Below, in pieces: positions 1 to 5,330 of a stretch of 9,879 bases of DNA. Within the stretch, counting starts at the first letter, position 1, and every line of letters starts with the position of its first letter. The notes under the pieces were generated by a model. That model was given only the letters and a program-made list of their open reading frames with translations, had not been told where the DNA came from and made no database searches. The stretch lies in assembly GCA_025923975.1 (NCBI GenBank), contig JAICEV010000103.1, positions 1 to 9,879 of the forward strand. The letters are read 5' to 3'. Source of the stretch: Propionibacteriaceae bacterium. Its GTDB lineage: Bacteria > Actinomycetota > Actinomycetes > Propionibacteriales > Propionibacteriaceae. The translations under genes were made by a program, and so were the position numbers.

Positions 1-67
1 GAGAGTCCGCGGTGGGCTGGGCAAGAGAGAGCACGCGCGGCCGGTTAGCACCGCTGTGTAATGACAT
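1..67 (-). CDS. trpS: Tryptophanyl-tRNA synthetase, N-terminal fragment (runs off the left edge)
   Basis: Only the first 22 codons are in the window. They read MSLHSGANRPRVLSLAQPTA followed by DS. The stretch RPRVLS-x-x-QPT matches the start of actinobacterial TrpS proteins, where the first beta strand and the QPT segment come just before the class I HIGH-like motif. TrpS charges tRNA-Trp with tryptophan in the cytoplasm. The ATG at 67-65 is chosen because the minus strand carries AAGGA at 79-75 with a 7-nt spacer, and because known TrpS proteins start only a few residues before RPRVLS. An in-frame ATG at 112 would add 15 residues and has no such site. The gene lies 113 bp downstream of the CNNM-type gene in the same direction, so it may share its transcript or have its own promoter. 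The rest of the gene, with the HIGH and KMSKS motifs, should lie to the left and cannot be checked here. Confidence 0.8.
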   Translation of the reverse strand, partial: MSLHSGANRPRVLSLAQPTADS

Positions 68-92
68 GAGGTGTTCCTTTCCGGATCGCGCT

Positions 93-164
93 CCTGTGTG
101 CGTCCGCGTCATTGTTCCATGGGGGTGACAGCCGCCTGGAACCTTTTCCGGGTCAGCACACAGG
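93..164 (-). promoter_or_regulatory. Inverted repeat in the trpS 5' leader
   Basis: CCTGTGTGC at 93-101 and GCACACAGG at 156-164 are perfect 9-bp complements with a 54-nt loop. A second 6-bp pair, GTTCCA at 114-119 with TGGAAC at 137-142, nests inside it. Both lie between the stop of the upstream gene and the trpS SD. A nested stem in a synthetase leader could be an RNA control element. I see no Trp-rich leader peptide and no T-box sequence, so its function is unassigned. It could also be part of the processing or termination signal of the upstream gene. Chance occurrence is possible. Confidence 0.3.
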
Positions 165-180
165 TGCCTGGCAACCCCGA

Positions 181-1518
181 CTATGACGATGCAGGCGTGA
201 AATCCCTTCCGTCATGACGGTGGACGACGAATGTTGCTGCCCGGCGCCCATCCAGCTCACTGACCCGAAGCTCAACCTGTGCCAGCTCCTCGTCGGTGGG
301 ATCGACGGAGGCGAGTTCCAGCGAAATCGCATCGCCGACGCTCGGCAGCTGCCCAAGCCTGGCCATGAAGAAGCCGGCCAAGGTGTCGTACGGGCCCTCT
401 GGCAGCACCAGACCTGTTTTCTCAGCGAATTCGTCCAATGTGGTTAGACCGTCGATGACCAGATCTCCACGTACACCAACCCGCTCCTCGACGACGACGT
501 CATATTCATCGGTGATGTCACCGACGAGCTCCTCCACCAGATCCTCCATCGTCACGATGCCGGCCGTGCCGCCGTACTCGTCCACGACGATCGCTATGTG
601 CGACGAGCCGCGTCGCATCTCGCTGAGTGCCCGAAGCACCCGAACGGTGTCAGGCATGGACAGCACCGGGCGTGCCACCTCGGCCACGGGTGTCGTACGC
701 GAGCTGAGATCAGGATTGAGCAGATCGCGAACGTGAACGAAGCCGATGATGTCGTCGGCAGAATCCCCAATTACCGGGTAGCGGGAGTGGGGCGCCTTCA
801 GCAACTCACGCACGGCGCGGTGTGCGGGCATGTCACCAGGAAGAAAGTCGACCTCAGTCCGCGGCACCATGACCTCACGGAGGCCGCGTTCGCCGGCTTC
901 GAAGACGTCTTCAACGATCCGGCGCTCCTCGTCGCCCAGGGTGGTCGAGCCGCTCACTATTGCGCGGATCTCCTCGTTGGTCACCTCCTCCCGCGACACC
1001 TTCGGATCGCCACCCAGAATGCGCACCAGGACATTCGTCGAGACGCCGAGCAGCCAAATCAGCGGCCGTGCGATTCGCCCTGTGAAATCCACGACCGGTG
1101 CGAGGGCCATAGCGACACTCTCGGCGCGCTGCAACGCCAACCGTTTCGCCGTGAGCTCTCCGACCACGATCGAGACGTATGAGATCACGATGGTGATCAA
1201 GACCAATGAGACGGTATGGGCCACACCACTGCTCAAGCCGAGACGCTCCAACAGCGATGCAAGATCACCTGCCAGCTGGTCAGCACCAAAGGCGGCGGCG
1301 AGAAATCCTGAGAGCGTGACCCCGACTTGTACCACCGAGAGGAAGAGGTTGGGATTTGAGGTCAGCTTGGCCACTAGCTGGCCGCGTTTGCCCTGATGAA
1401 CCAGTTGGCTGACCTGGCTCTCGCGGAGCGAGACCAAAGCGATCTCGGCAGCAACGAAGACTGCCCCAATGATCACGAGCAGCAAGATCAACAAGATGTT
1501 GAGAACGACGCCGGTCAT
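181..1518 (-). CDS. CNNM/CorB-family (HlyC/CorC-like) integral membrane protein with DUF21, CBS pair and CorC domain
   Basis: This 445-residue protein has the full domain order of the family. DUF21 spans about residues 1-190, with hydrophobic segments near 4-26, 58-80, 103-122 and 135-158. The conserved SVVQVGVTLSG motif is at 61-71. CBS motifs follow at about 213-268 (REVMVPRTEVD...) and 282-336 (ending EYGGTAGIVTMEDLVEELVG), then a CorC_HlyC domain at about 349-437. Family members are Na+-coupled Mg2+ exporters or divalent-cation homeostasis proteins of the cytoplasmic membrane, and the CBS pair binds ATP-Mg. The older name hemolysin is misleading. One family residue differs: the usual G-E-x-x-P-K of the third segment is GELTAK at 120-125, with Ala for Pro. 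The ATG at 1518 is the first possible start, since an in-frame TAG lies five codons upstream. It has no SD; TAGCTT (1533-1528) lies 9 nt upstream as a possible -10 of a near-leaderless transcript. It is followed by trpS and divergent from the GNAT gene. Confidence 0.93.
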   Translation of the reverse strand: MTGVVLNILLILLLVIIGAVFVAAEIALVSLRESQVSQLVHQGKRGQLVAKLTSNPNLFLSVVQVGVTLSGFLAAAFGADQLAGDLASLLERLGLSSGVAHTVSLVLITIVISYVSIVVGELTAKRLALQRAESVAMALAPVVDFTGRIARPLIWLLGVSTNVLVRILGGDPKVSREEVTNEEIRAIVSGSTTLGDEERRIVEDVFEAGERGLREVMVPRTEVDFLPGDMPAHRAVRELLKAPHSRYPVIGDSADDIIGFVHVRDLLNPDLSSRTTPVAEVARPVLSMPDTVRVLRALSEMRRGSSHIAIVVDEYGGTAGIVTMEDLVEELVGDITDEYDVVVEERVGVRGDLVIDGLTTLDEFAEKTGLVLPEGPYDTLAGFFMARLGQLPSVGDAISLELASVDPTDEELAQVELRVSELDGRRAATFVVHRHDGRDFTPASS

Positions 1519-1656
1519 CGCAGGAGGAAGCTAAGGGGTCTGTCGCAGTCGGCGTCGTCACTCACCTCAGCAAGACTAGTAACCAGCTTGGGACGGGTAG
1601 GGCCGGTGCCGAGAACTTGTTGTCACAGGATCGCGTCACTGGCTTGGATGGAGCTC
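1519..1656. promoter_or_regulatory. Divergent intergenic region between the CNNM-type gene and the GNAT gene
   Basis: These 138 bp must carry the promoters of both flanking genes. On the minus strand TAGCTT (1533-1528) fits the actinobacterial TAnnnT -10 pattern and ends 9 nt before the ATG at 1518. I found no convincing -35 box on either strand and no clear promoter for the plus-strand gene. An AGGAGG at 1522-1527 on the plus strand has no start codon at a usable distance, so it is not a ribosome binding site. Confidence 0.35.
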
Positions 1657-2802
1657 ATGGCGGACTCGAATTCGGCAGCGCTGCCCACGGCGCGCGCCTT
1701 CCCCGACGCGGTTCCGATTCTCATCGATGCCGAGGCCGAGGTGACGCTCCGGGCGGCCGGGCCGAACGATCTCGAGGCGATCGTGGAGCAGTGCCGGGAT
1801 CCGGAGATGATCCGCTGGACGGCGGTCCCACATCCGGCTGGTGGATATCGGCTGCGCGACGCCGAGGAATTTCTTGCCCTGGCTGCCGCCGGTTGGACCA
1901 GCGGTCAACGACTTGGTTGGACCATTGAGGCGCAACGAGGTGCATTGCGCCGCTTCTGCGGCAGCATCGACCTTCGGCTGGAAGGCGACGGCGTCGCCGA
2001 AGTCGGTTTCGGCTTACATCCGGCGGCACGTGGTCGCTCGATCATTACCGCGGCATTGCAGCTGGTTTGTGACTACGGATTCAAGGTCGCCGGACTCCGG
2101 GTCATCCGGTGGCGGGCGGTGGTCGGCAACTGGGCGTCACGGCGGGTGGCGGCGAAGGTCGGCTTTATCTTCGACGGTACGGTCCGGAGCCTGCTGGTGC
2201 ATCGCGGTGAGTTGCTGGACGGTTGGATTGCCACCTTGCTCCGAGACGACCCTCGGCTGCCAGAGCCATGGCTGCATCCCATTCAGATGGAGGGCAAGGG
2301 GGTGCGACTCCGACCCTTCCGGACCTCCGATGTCGATCGCATCGTCGAGGCCTGTTCCGACCCGCGTACGACACATTGGCTCGTCTCGATGCCGCGGCCG
2401 TACGAACGTCACAACGCATTGGCCTATCTGGATTCCATTGCCGAGTTGGCCGCGCGCGGGCTCGGCGTTGCCTGGTGTATCGCGGACCCGCGAGACGACC
2501 GATGCCTGGGTTCCATCAGCCTGGATGGACTCAATGGCTACGCGAAACGAGGCGAGATCGGCTACTGGACGCATCCCGATGCGCGCGGTCGGGGTGTCGT
2601 GACAGAGGCTGTCCAGCTTGTGACCAGACACGCCAGGAAGTCTGGGCTGGCGAGGTCGATCCTGATTCGTTGCGCGCGTGGGAACCTGGCGTCGCAACGT
2701 GTGGCGGAACGTGCTGGTTACTCCAAGATCGGAATACAGCCAATCTCGGAGCCGCTGAGTGACGGCCAGCTGGCCGATCTCGTCCTCTACTCCTGTCCGT
2801 AG
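1657..2802 (+). CDS. Tandem GNAT-family (RimJ/RimL-like) N-acetyltransferase
   Basis: This protein has about 381 residues and two consecutive GNAT domains of the Acetyltransf_3/RimL type. Domain 1 starts near VTLRAAGPNDL (about 29-39) and domain 2 near VRLRPFRTSDVDRI (about 217-230). Each has the usual acidic strand and pyrophosphate-loop region: VGFGLHPAARGRSIITAAL in the first and IGYWTHPDARGRGVVTEAV in the second. The acetyl-CoA loop (Q/R-x-x-G-x-G/A) is R310-G-R-G-V-V in domain 2. In domain 1 it is R125-G-R-S-I-I, which lacks the key Gly, so domain 1 may be structural or inactive. The substrate cannot be predicted; relatives acetylate protein N-termini, polyamines or antibiotics. The ATG at 1657 has GGAG only 3 nt upstream, and an ATG at 1648 is an alternative adding three residues. 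The reading frame stays open back to 1396, but that part is antisense to the CNNM gene. The candidate small ORF and ugd follow closely on the same strand. Confidence 0.85.
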   Translation: MADSNSAALPTARAFPDAVPILIDAEAEVTLRAAGPNDLEAIVEQCRDPEMIRWTAVPHPAGGYRLRDAEEFLALAAAGWTSGQRLGWTIEAQRGALRRFCGSIDLRLEGDGVAEVGFGLHPAARGRSIITAALQLVCDYGFKVAGLRVIRWRAVVGNWASRRVAAKVGFIFDGTVRSLLVHRGELLDGWIATLLRDDPRLPEPWLHPIQMEGKGVRLRPFRTSDVDRIVEACSDPRTTHWLVSMPRPYERHNALAYLDSIAELAARGLGVAWCIADPRDDRCLGSISLDGLNGYAKRGEIGYWTHPDARGRGVVTEAVQLVTRHARKSGLARSILIRCARGNLASQRVAERAGYSKIGIQPISEPLSDGQLADLVLYSCP

Positions 2803-2818
2803 TCCTGTGGAGGTCCCC

Positions 2819-2878
2819 ATGGGCAGCGGGTTGTCTGTGGCGTGGCGTGCGGTGTGTTGTGCGAAAATCTGCGGGTGA
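2819..2878 (+). CDS. Candidate 19-codon upstream ORF translationally coupled to ugd
   Basis: GGAGG at 2809-2813, a 5-nt spacer and an ATG at 2819 open a frame of 19 codons, MGSGLSVAWRAVCCAKICG, ending in TGA at 2876-2878. That stop overlaps the most likely ugd start in the sequence GTGA (2875-2878), the classic arrangement for termination-reinitiation. The SD lies 7 nt after the GNAT stop, and ugd itself has no SD, so coupling would explain how ugd is translated. Three of the last seven residues are Cys (13, 14 and 18). Cys-rich small ORFs act as attenuators in mycobacteria, but a regulatory role here is inference. The alternative is that the SD and ATG arose by chance and ugd is leaderless. 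No homologue is known to me. Confidence 0.4.
   Translation: MGSGLSVAWRAVCCAKICG
2863..2868 (+). promoter_or_regulatory. Possible -10 element for a leaderless ugd transcript
   Basis: GAAAAT matches TATAAT at four of six positions and is followed by exactly 6 nt and the GTG at 2875, which places a start of transcription on the start codon. I see no -35 box at the right distance. This reading competes with the coupled small ORF; both could operate. Confidence 0.25.
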
Positions 2879-4191
2879 CATTGCGGGTAAGCGTGATCGG
2901 CACGAACTATCTGGGTGCAACCCATGCCGCTGGGATGGCGGAATTCGGCCATCAAGTCATCGGGGTAGATATCGATGTTGATCGCGTCAAGACGCTGAAC
3001 GCCGGGCAAGCGCACATCTTCGAAGTCGGCCTAGAGCCGCTTCTAGAGCGTCACACTGCGTCCGGACGGCTGCGGTTCACCAGCGATTACGCCGAGATCG
3101 CCGACTGGGCAGACGTGCATTTCCTCGCCCTGGGCACTCCATCTGGGCGTGGAGGCGCCGCCGACCTGAGCCAGCTACATGCGGCCGTTGACACACTTGC
3201 GCCGATGCTGACCCAGCCAACGCTGGTCGTCGGTAAGTCCACCGTGCCGGTAGGTACGGCCATGGCGCTCGAGGAGCGGTTACGGCGCTCTGCCCCGGTC
3301 GGCGATGGGGTCGAGGTGGCTTGGAATCCGGAGTTTCTGCGCGAGGCGCACGCCGTCGAGGACACACTCCGGCCGGACCGGCTGGTATTCGGGACGCACT
3401 CCCGGCACGCTCTGGACGTGCTGGTGGAGATCTATGCGATCCCGATCACCGACCGCGTCCCGGTCGTACGATGCGATATCGCAACCAGCGAGTTGATCAA
3501 GGTCGCCGCAAACGCGTTCCTCGCAACCAAGATCAGCTTCATCAACGCAATGGCGCAGATGTGCCAAGCGGCAGGTGGCGACGTGATCTTGCTGGCCGAT
3601 GCGATCGGGTATGACAAACGGATCGGCCGGGAGTTCCTCAATGCGGGGTTGGGGTTTGGTGGAGGCTGCCTGCCTAAGGACATCGCTGCGTTGGCGGTAC
3701 GCGCCGAGGAGCTGGGTGTAGATGTGCTGACCGACTTCATTCACTCTGTGGAGGCGATCAACGCTGGGCAGCGGGCAGAGCTTGCCGACCTTGCGATCGA
3801 TCAGGCCGGTGGCAGTGTGGCCGGCAAGCGGATCGCCGTCCTGGGAGCCGCCTTCAAGCCCGGTACCGACGACACCCGCAACTCCCCCGCGCTGACCGTC
3901 GCCGACAGGTTGCACGCGTCGGGGGCGGACGTACGCATCTATGACCCACAGGCAAGGCTGGTCCCGCGCGAGGGGTTCACCCAGGTTGCCAGCGTCGAAC
4001 AGGCTGTGCTGGGTGCCGATGTGGTGCTGCATCTCACCGAGTGGCCCGAGTTCCGCCAGCTCGACCCAGAACGCCTCGGCACTCTGGTCAGGTCCAAGGT
4101 GATCATCGACGGTCGCCTCAAGCTCCATGCCCCGACCTGGCGTAACGCCGGCTGGAAACTCGTCCAGATCGGCCGCGCCACCACTCTCTAA
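2875..4191 (+). CDS. ugd: UDP-glucose 6-dehydrogenase (UDP-glucose/GDP-mannose dehydrogenase family)
   Basis: The enzyme oxidises UDP-glucose to UDP-glucuronate with two NAD+, supplying precursors for cell-envelope polysaccharides and glycolipids. From the GTG at 2875 it has 438 residues, normal for the family. The N-terminal NAD domain starts VIGTNYLGATHAAGMAEFGH (about 7-26). NAD and substrate motifs follow: KSTVPVGT, WNPEFLREAHAVEDT, and ELIKVAANAF with the catalytic Lys209 and Asn213. The nucleophile is Cys265 in GFGGGCLPKD. The Lys-to-Cys spacing of 56 equals that of human UGDH (220 and 276). The C-terminal UDP-binding domain includes AAFKPGTDDTRNSPAL. One oddity is Asn11 where the dinucleotide loop usually has its second Gly (G-x-G-x-x-G). 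A GTG at 2842 would add 11 residues that do not look conserved, so the later start is preferred; it has no SD and overlaps the stop of the small ORF. The GNAT gene is upstream and the convergent DUF559-like gene downstream. Confidence 0.95.
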   Translation: MTLRVSVIGTNYLGATHAAGMAEFGHQVIGVDIDVDRVKTLNAGQAHIFEVGLEPLLERHTASGRLRFTSDYAEIADWADVHFLALGTPSGRGGAADLSQLHAAVDTLAPMLTQPTLVVGKSTVPVGTAMALEERLRRSAPVGDGVEVAWNPEFLREAHAVEDTLRPDRLVFGTHSRHALDVLVEIYAIPITDRVPVVRCDIATSELIKVAANAFLATKISFINAMAQMCQAAGGDVILLADAIGYDKRIGREFLNAGLGFGGGCLPKDIAALAVRAEELGVDVLTDFIHSVEAINAGQRAELADLAIDQAGGSVAGKRIAVLGAAFKPGTDDTRNSPALTVADRLHASGADVRIYDPQARLVPREGFTQVASVEQAVLGADVVLHLTEWPEFRQLDPERLGTLVRSKVIIDGRLKLHAPTWRNAGWKLVQIGRATTL

Positions 4192-4196
4192 CCCTG

Positions 4197-4249
4197 CCGA
4201 CTTGTCAGCGTCGGTGGTTGCCCTGGCGACCACCGACGCTGACTACTCG
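4197..4249. repeat. Palindromic repeat, copy 1 (3' side of ugd and of the DUF559-like gene)
   Basis: GTCAGCGTCGGTGGTTGCC (4204-4222) and GGCGACCACCGACGCTGAC (4225-4243) form a 19-bp stem with one G-T wobble and a 2-nt loop. It sits between two convergent genes, 5 nt after the ugd stop, and runs into the last codons of the minus-strand gene. The TGA stop of that gene (4207-4205) lies in the left arm. It matches copy 2 at 46 of 53 positions. It may act as a U-tract-less bidirectional terminator or be a dispersed extragenic palindrome; there is no T-run on either side. Confidence 0.85.
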
Positions 4250-5173
4250 AGGAACACCGATCGCGCAGAGGTCGGCGACGACAAGAGCCGGCTCCACGCG
4301 CATTTCTATCGCGGTTGCTCGGAGCACGTGGGCACCGCGAACGACAAGGCCGCGTTCCCGACGCATATCGCTTTGCCAGCTCTCTACATTGAGGTGGTGC
4401 GCACCGTCAACTTCTAAAACCACCCGCCTTCCGTCACTAAGTTCCCATTCCGCGTCGAGGTAGCGGAGCCGTCCGTGCGAGTCAAAGCGCTTGACTTGTC
4501 GATCCGGCTCTTGAATGCCAAACCGACGGCAGACTCTTATTAGGTCGATTTCGCTCAAAGCTTGGGAACCACCGCGAATGTCACGGATTGCTTCTCTGAG
4601 GTGCGCTTTATGTCGTACGCGTCCGACGTACTGCATGGCGTGATCCAGCTCTTCTGCGGTACAAAGCCGCTGCTGCACCACGGCCGCCACTAACGCGGTT
4701 GCAAACCGCGACCATGGCTGCCAGGCAGCGGCATCGATCGCCGAGCGTGCAACGTCAGTGCACGGGAGTCCTGCGTACTCGACATGAAACTCCGGTCGTA
4801 CGCGCCGGGATTCGTGAACCCGTACGCCGGAGAAGGGATGGCAGCGAGCACCGTGCGGAATTATGAGGTGAATTTCGTCAGCCTCGTTGGCGAAGGACTT
4901 GAAACCCGCAAGTTCAAGGGACGTATGGCTTGCAAGGGCTGCCGGATATCCGACGTCCAGCACTGCGATCAACATCAGCTGGCTGCGCGTGGGAGCGCTG
5001 TTCTGCATGAGTAAGACGTGGTCGCCCCACTGCATCCACCGTGATGCTCTGAGCTGATTTCGCGTGAAAGCACGGGTAAGACCAAGTTGGTCATACTGGT
5101 CACGCCTGATGACACCAGCATGCAATGCGGTTCGACTGACCAGGGAATCCGTGCCGTACGGTGAGCAGATCAC
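4205..5173 (-). CDS. AbiEi-like/DUF559-type protein: winged-helix-like N-terminus with a C-terminal PD-(D/E)XK-like nuclease domain
   Basis: This 322-residue protein resembles a widespread actinobacterial family annotated as type IV toxin-antitoxin AbiEi-family antitoxin or DUF559 protein. Residues about 12-58 (AGVIRRDQYDQLGLTR, then RWMQWGDHVLL) look like the AbiEi helix-turn-helix. The C-terminal part, about 205-302, resembles the Vsr-like DUF559 fold, with candidate acidic residues Glu208, Asp240 (RYLDAEW) and Glu254/Asp256 (VVLEVDGAHH), then DMRRERGLVVRGAHVLR. True function is unknown; DNA binding or cleavage is inference. No AbiEii nucleotidyltransferase partner is nearby, so it is an orphan. 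The GTG at 5173 is the first in-frame start after a TAA. It has no SD, but AAGAAT ends 6 nt upstream. The last 13 codons lie inside a palindrome. Ten hand-counted 60-base blocks average about 57% GC, and the rare codons CTA-ATA-AGA run together at 4543-4535. Both suggest acquisition by transfer. Confidence 0.8.
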   Translation of the reverse strand: MICSPYGTDSLVSRTALHAGVIRRDQYDQLGLTRAFTRNQLRASRWMQWGDHVLLMQNSAPTRSQLMLIAVLDVGYPAALASHTSLELAGFKSFANEADEIHLIIPHGARCHPFSGVRVHESRRVRPEFHVEYAGLPCTDVARSAIDAAAWQPWSRFATALVAAVVQQRLCTAEELDHAMQYVGRVRHKAHLREAIRDIRGGSQALSEIDLIRVCRRFGIQEPDRQVKRFDSHGRLRYLDAEWELSDGRRVVLEVDGAHHLNVESWQSDMRRERGLVVRGAHVLRATAIEMRVEPALVVADLCAIGVPRVVSVGGRQGNHRR

Positions 5174-5185
5174 GTCTGGATTCTT
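5174..5185 (-). promoter_or_regulatory. Possible leaderless promoter of the DUF559-like gene
   Basis: AAGAAT (5185-5180, minus strand) matches four of six -10 positions and is separated from the GTG start by exactly 6 nt. That is the spacing expected if transcription begins at the start codon. No SD and no clear -35 box are visible. Confidence 0.25.
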
Positions 5186-5265
5186 TGGTTAGACCTCGCA
5201 ATCGTTCGAGGCCATCGGAATCTGTTGACGACGACTGACATGCGCCGCCCGTTGTGGACGACCAC

Positions 5266-5321
5266 ACCGACTTGTCAGCGTGAGTGGCTGCTGTGGCGAC
5301 CACCGACGCTGACAAGTCGGT
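5266..5321. repeat. Palindromic repeat, copy 2 (between icd and the DUF559-like gene)
   Basis: ACCGACTTGTCAGCGT (5266-5281) and ACGCTGACAAGTCGGT (5306-5321) are perfect 16-bp complements. A weaker inner stem (5284-5287 with 5300-5303) closes the loop. The hairpin is 9 bp from the icd stop, on its 3' side. The right-hand 20 nt, TGGCGACCACCGACGCTGAC, are identical in both copies (4224-4243 and 5294-5313), while the left arms have drifted. There is no U-tract, so an intrinsic terminator is possible but not typical. Confidence 0.88.
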
Positions 5322-5330
5322 TAGTGAGAG

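Noticed and set aside
209..220. Perfect 12-bp palindrome CCGTCATGACGG
   Set aside because: It lies within the CNNM coding sequence near its 3' end, and one 12-bp palindrome in about 10 kb is not surprising.
1471..1518. 16-codon minus-strand frame ending in an ATGA overlap with the CNNM start (about 1518-1566)
   Set aside because: There is no SD in front of its GTG, so the overlap alone is weak evidence for coupling.
1522..1527. AGGAGG on the plus strand
   Set aside because: No ATG, GTG or TTG lies at a usable distance downstream; on the minus strand it reads CCTCCT and cannot be an SD for the CNNM gene.
1396..1656. Upstream extension of the GNAT reading frame
   Set aside because: It overlaps the start of the CNNM gene on the other strand and adds residues that do not belong to a GNAT fold.
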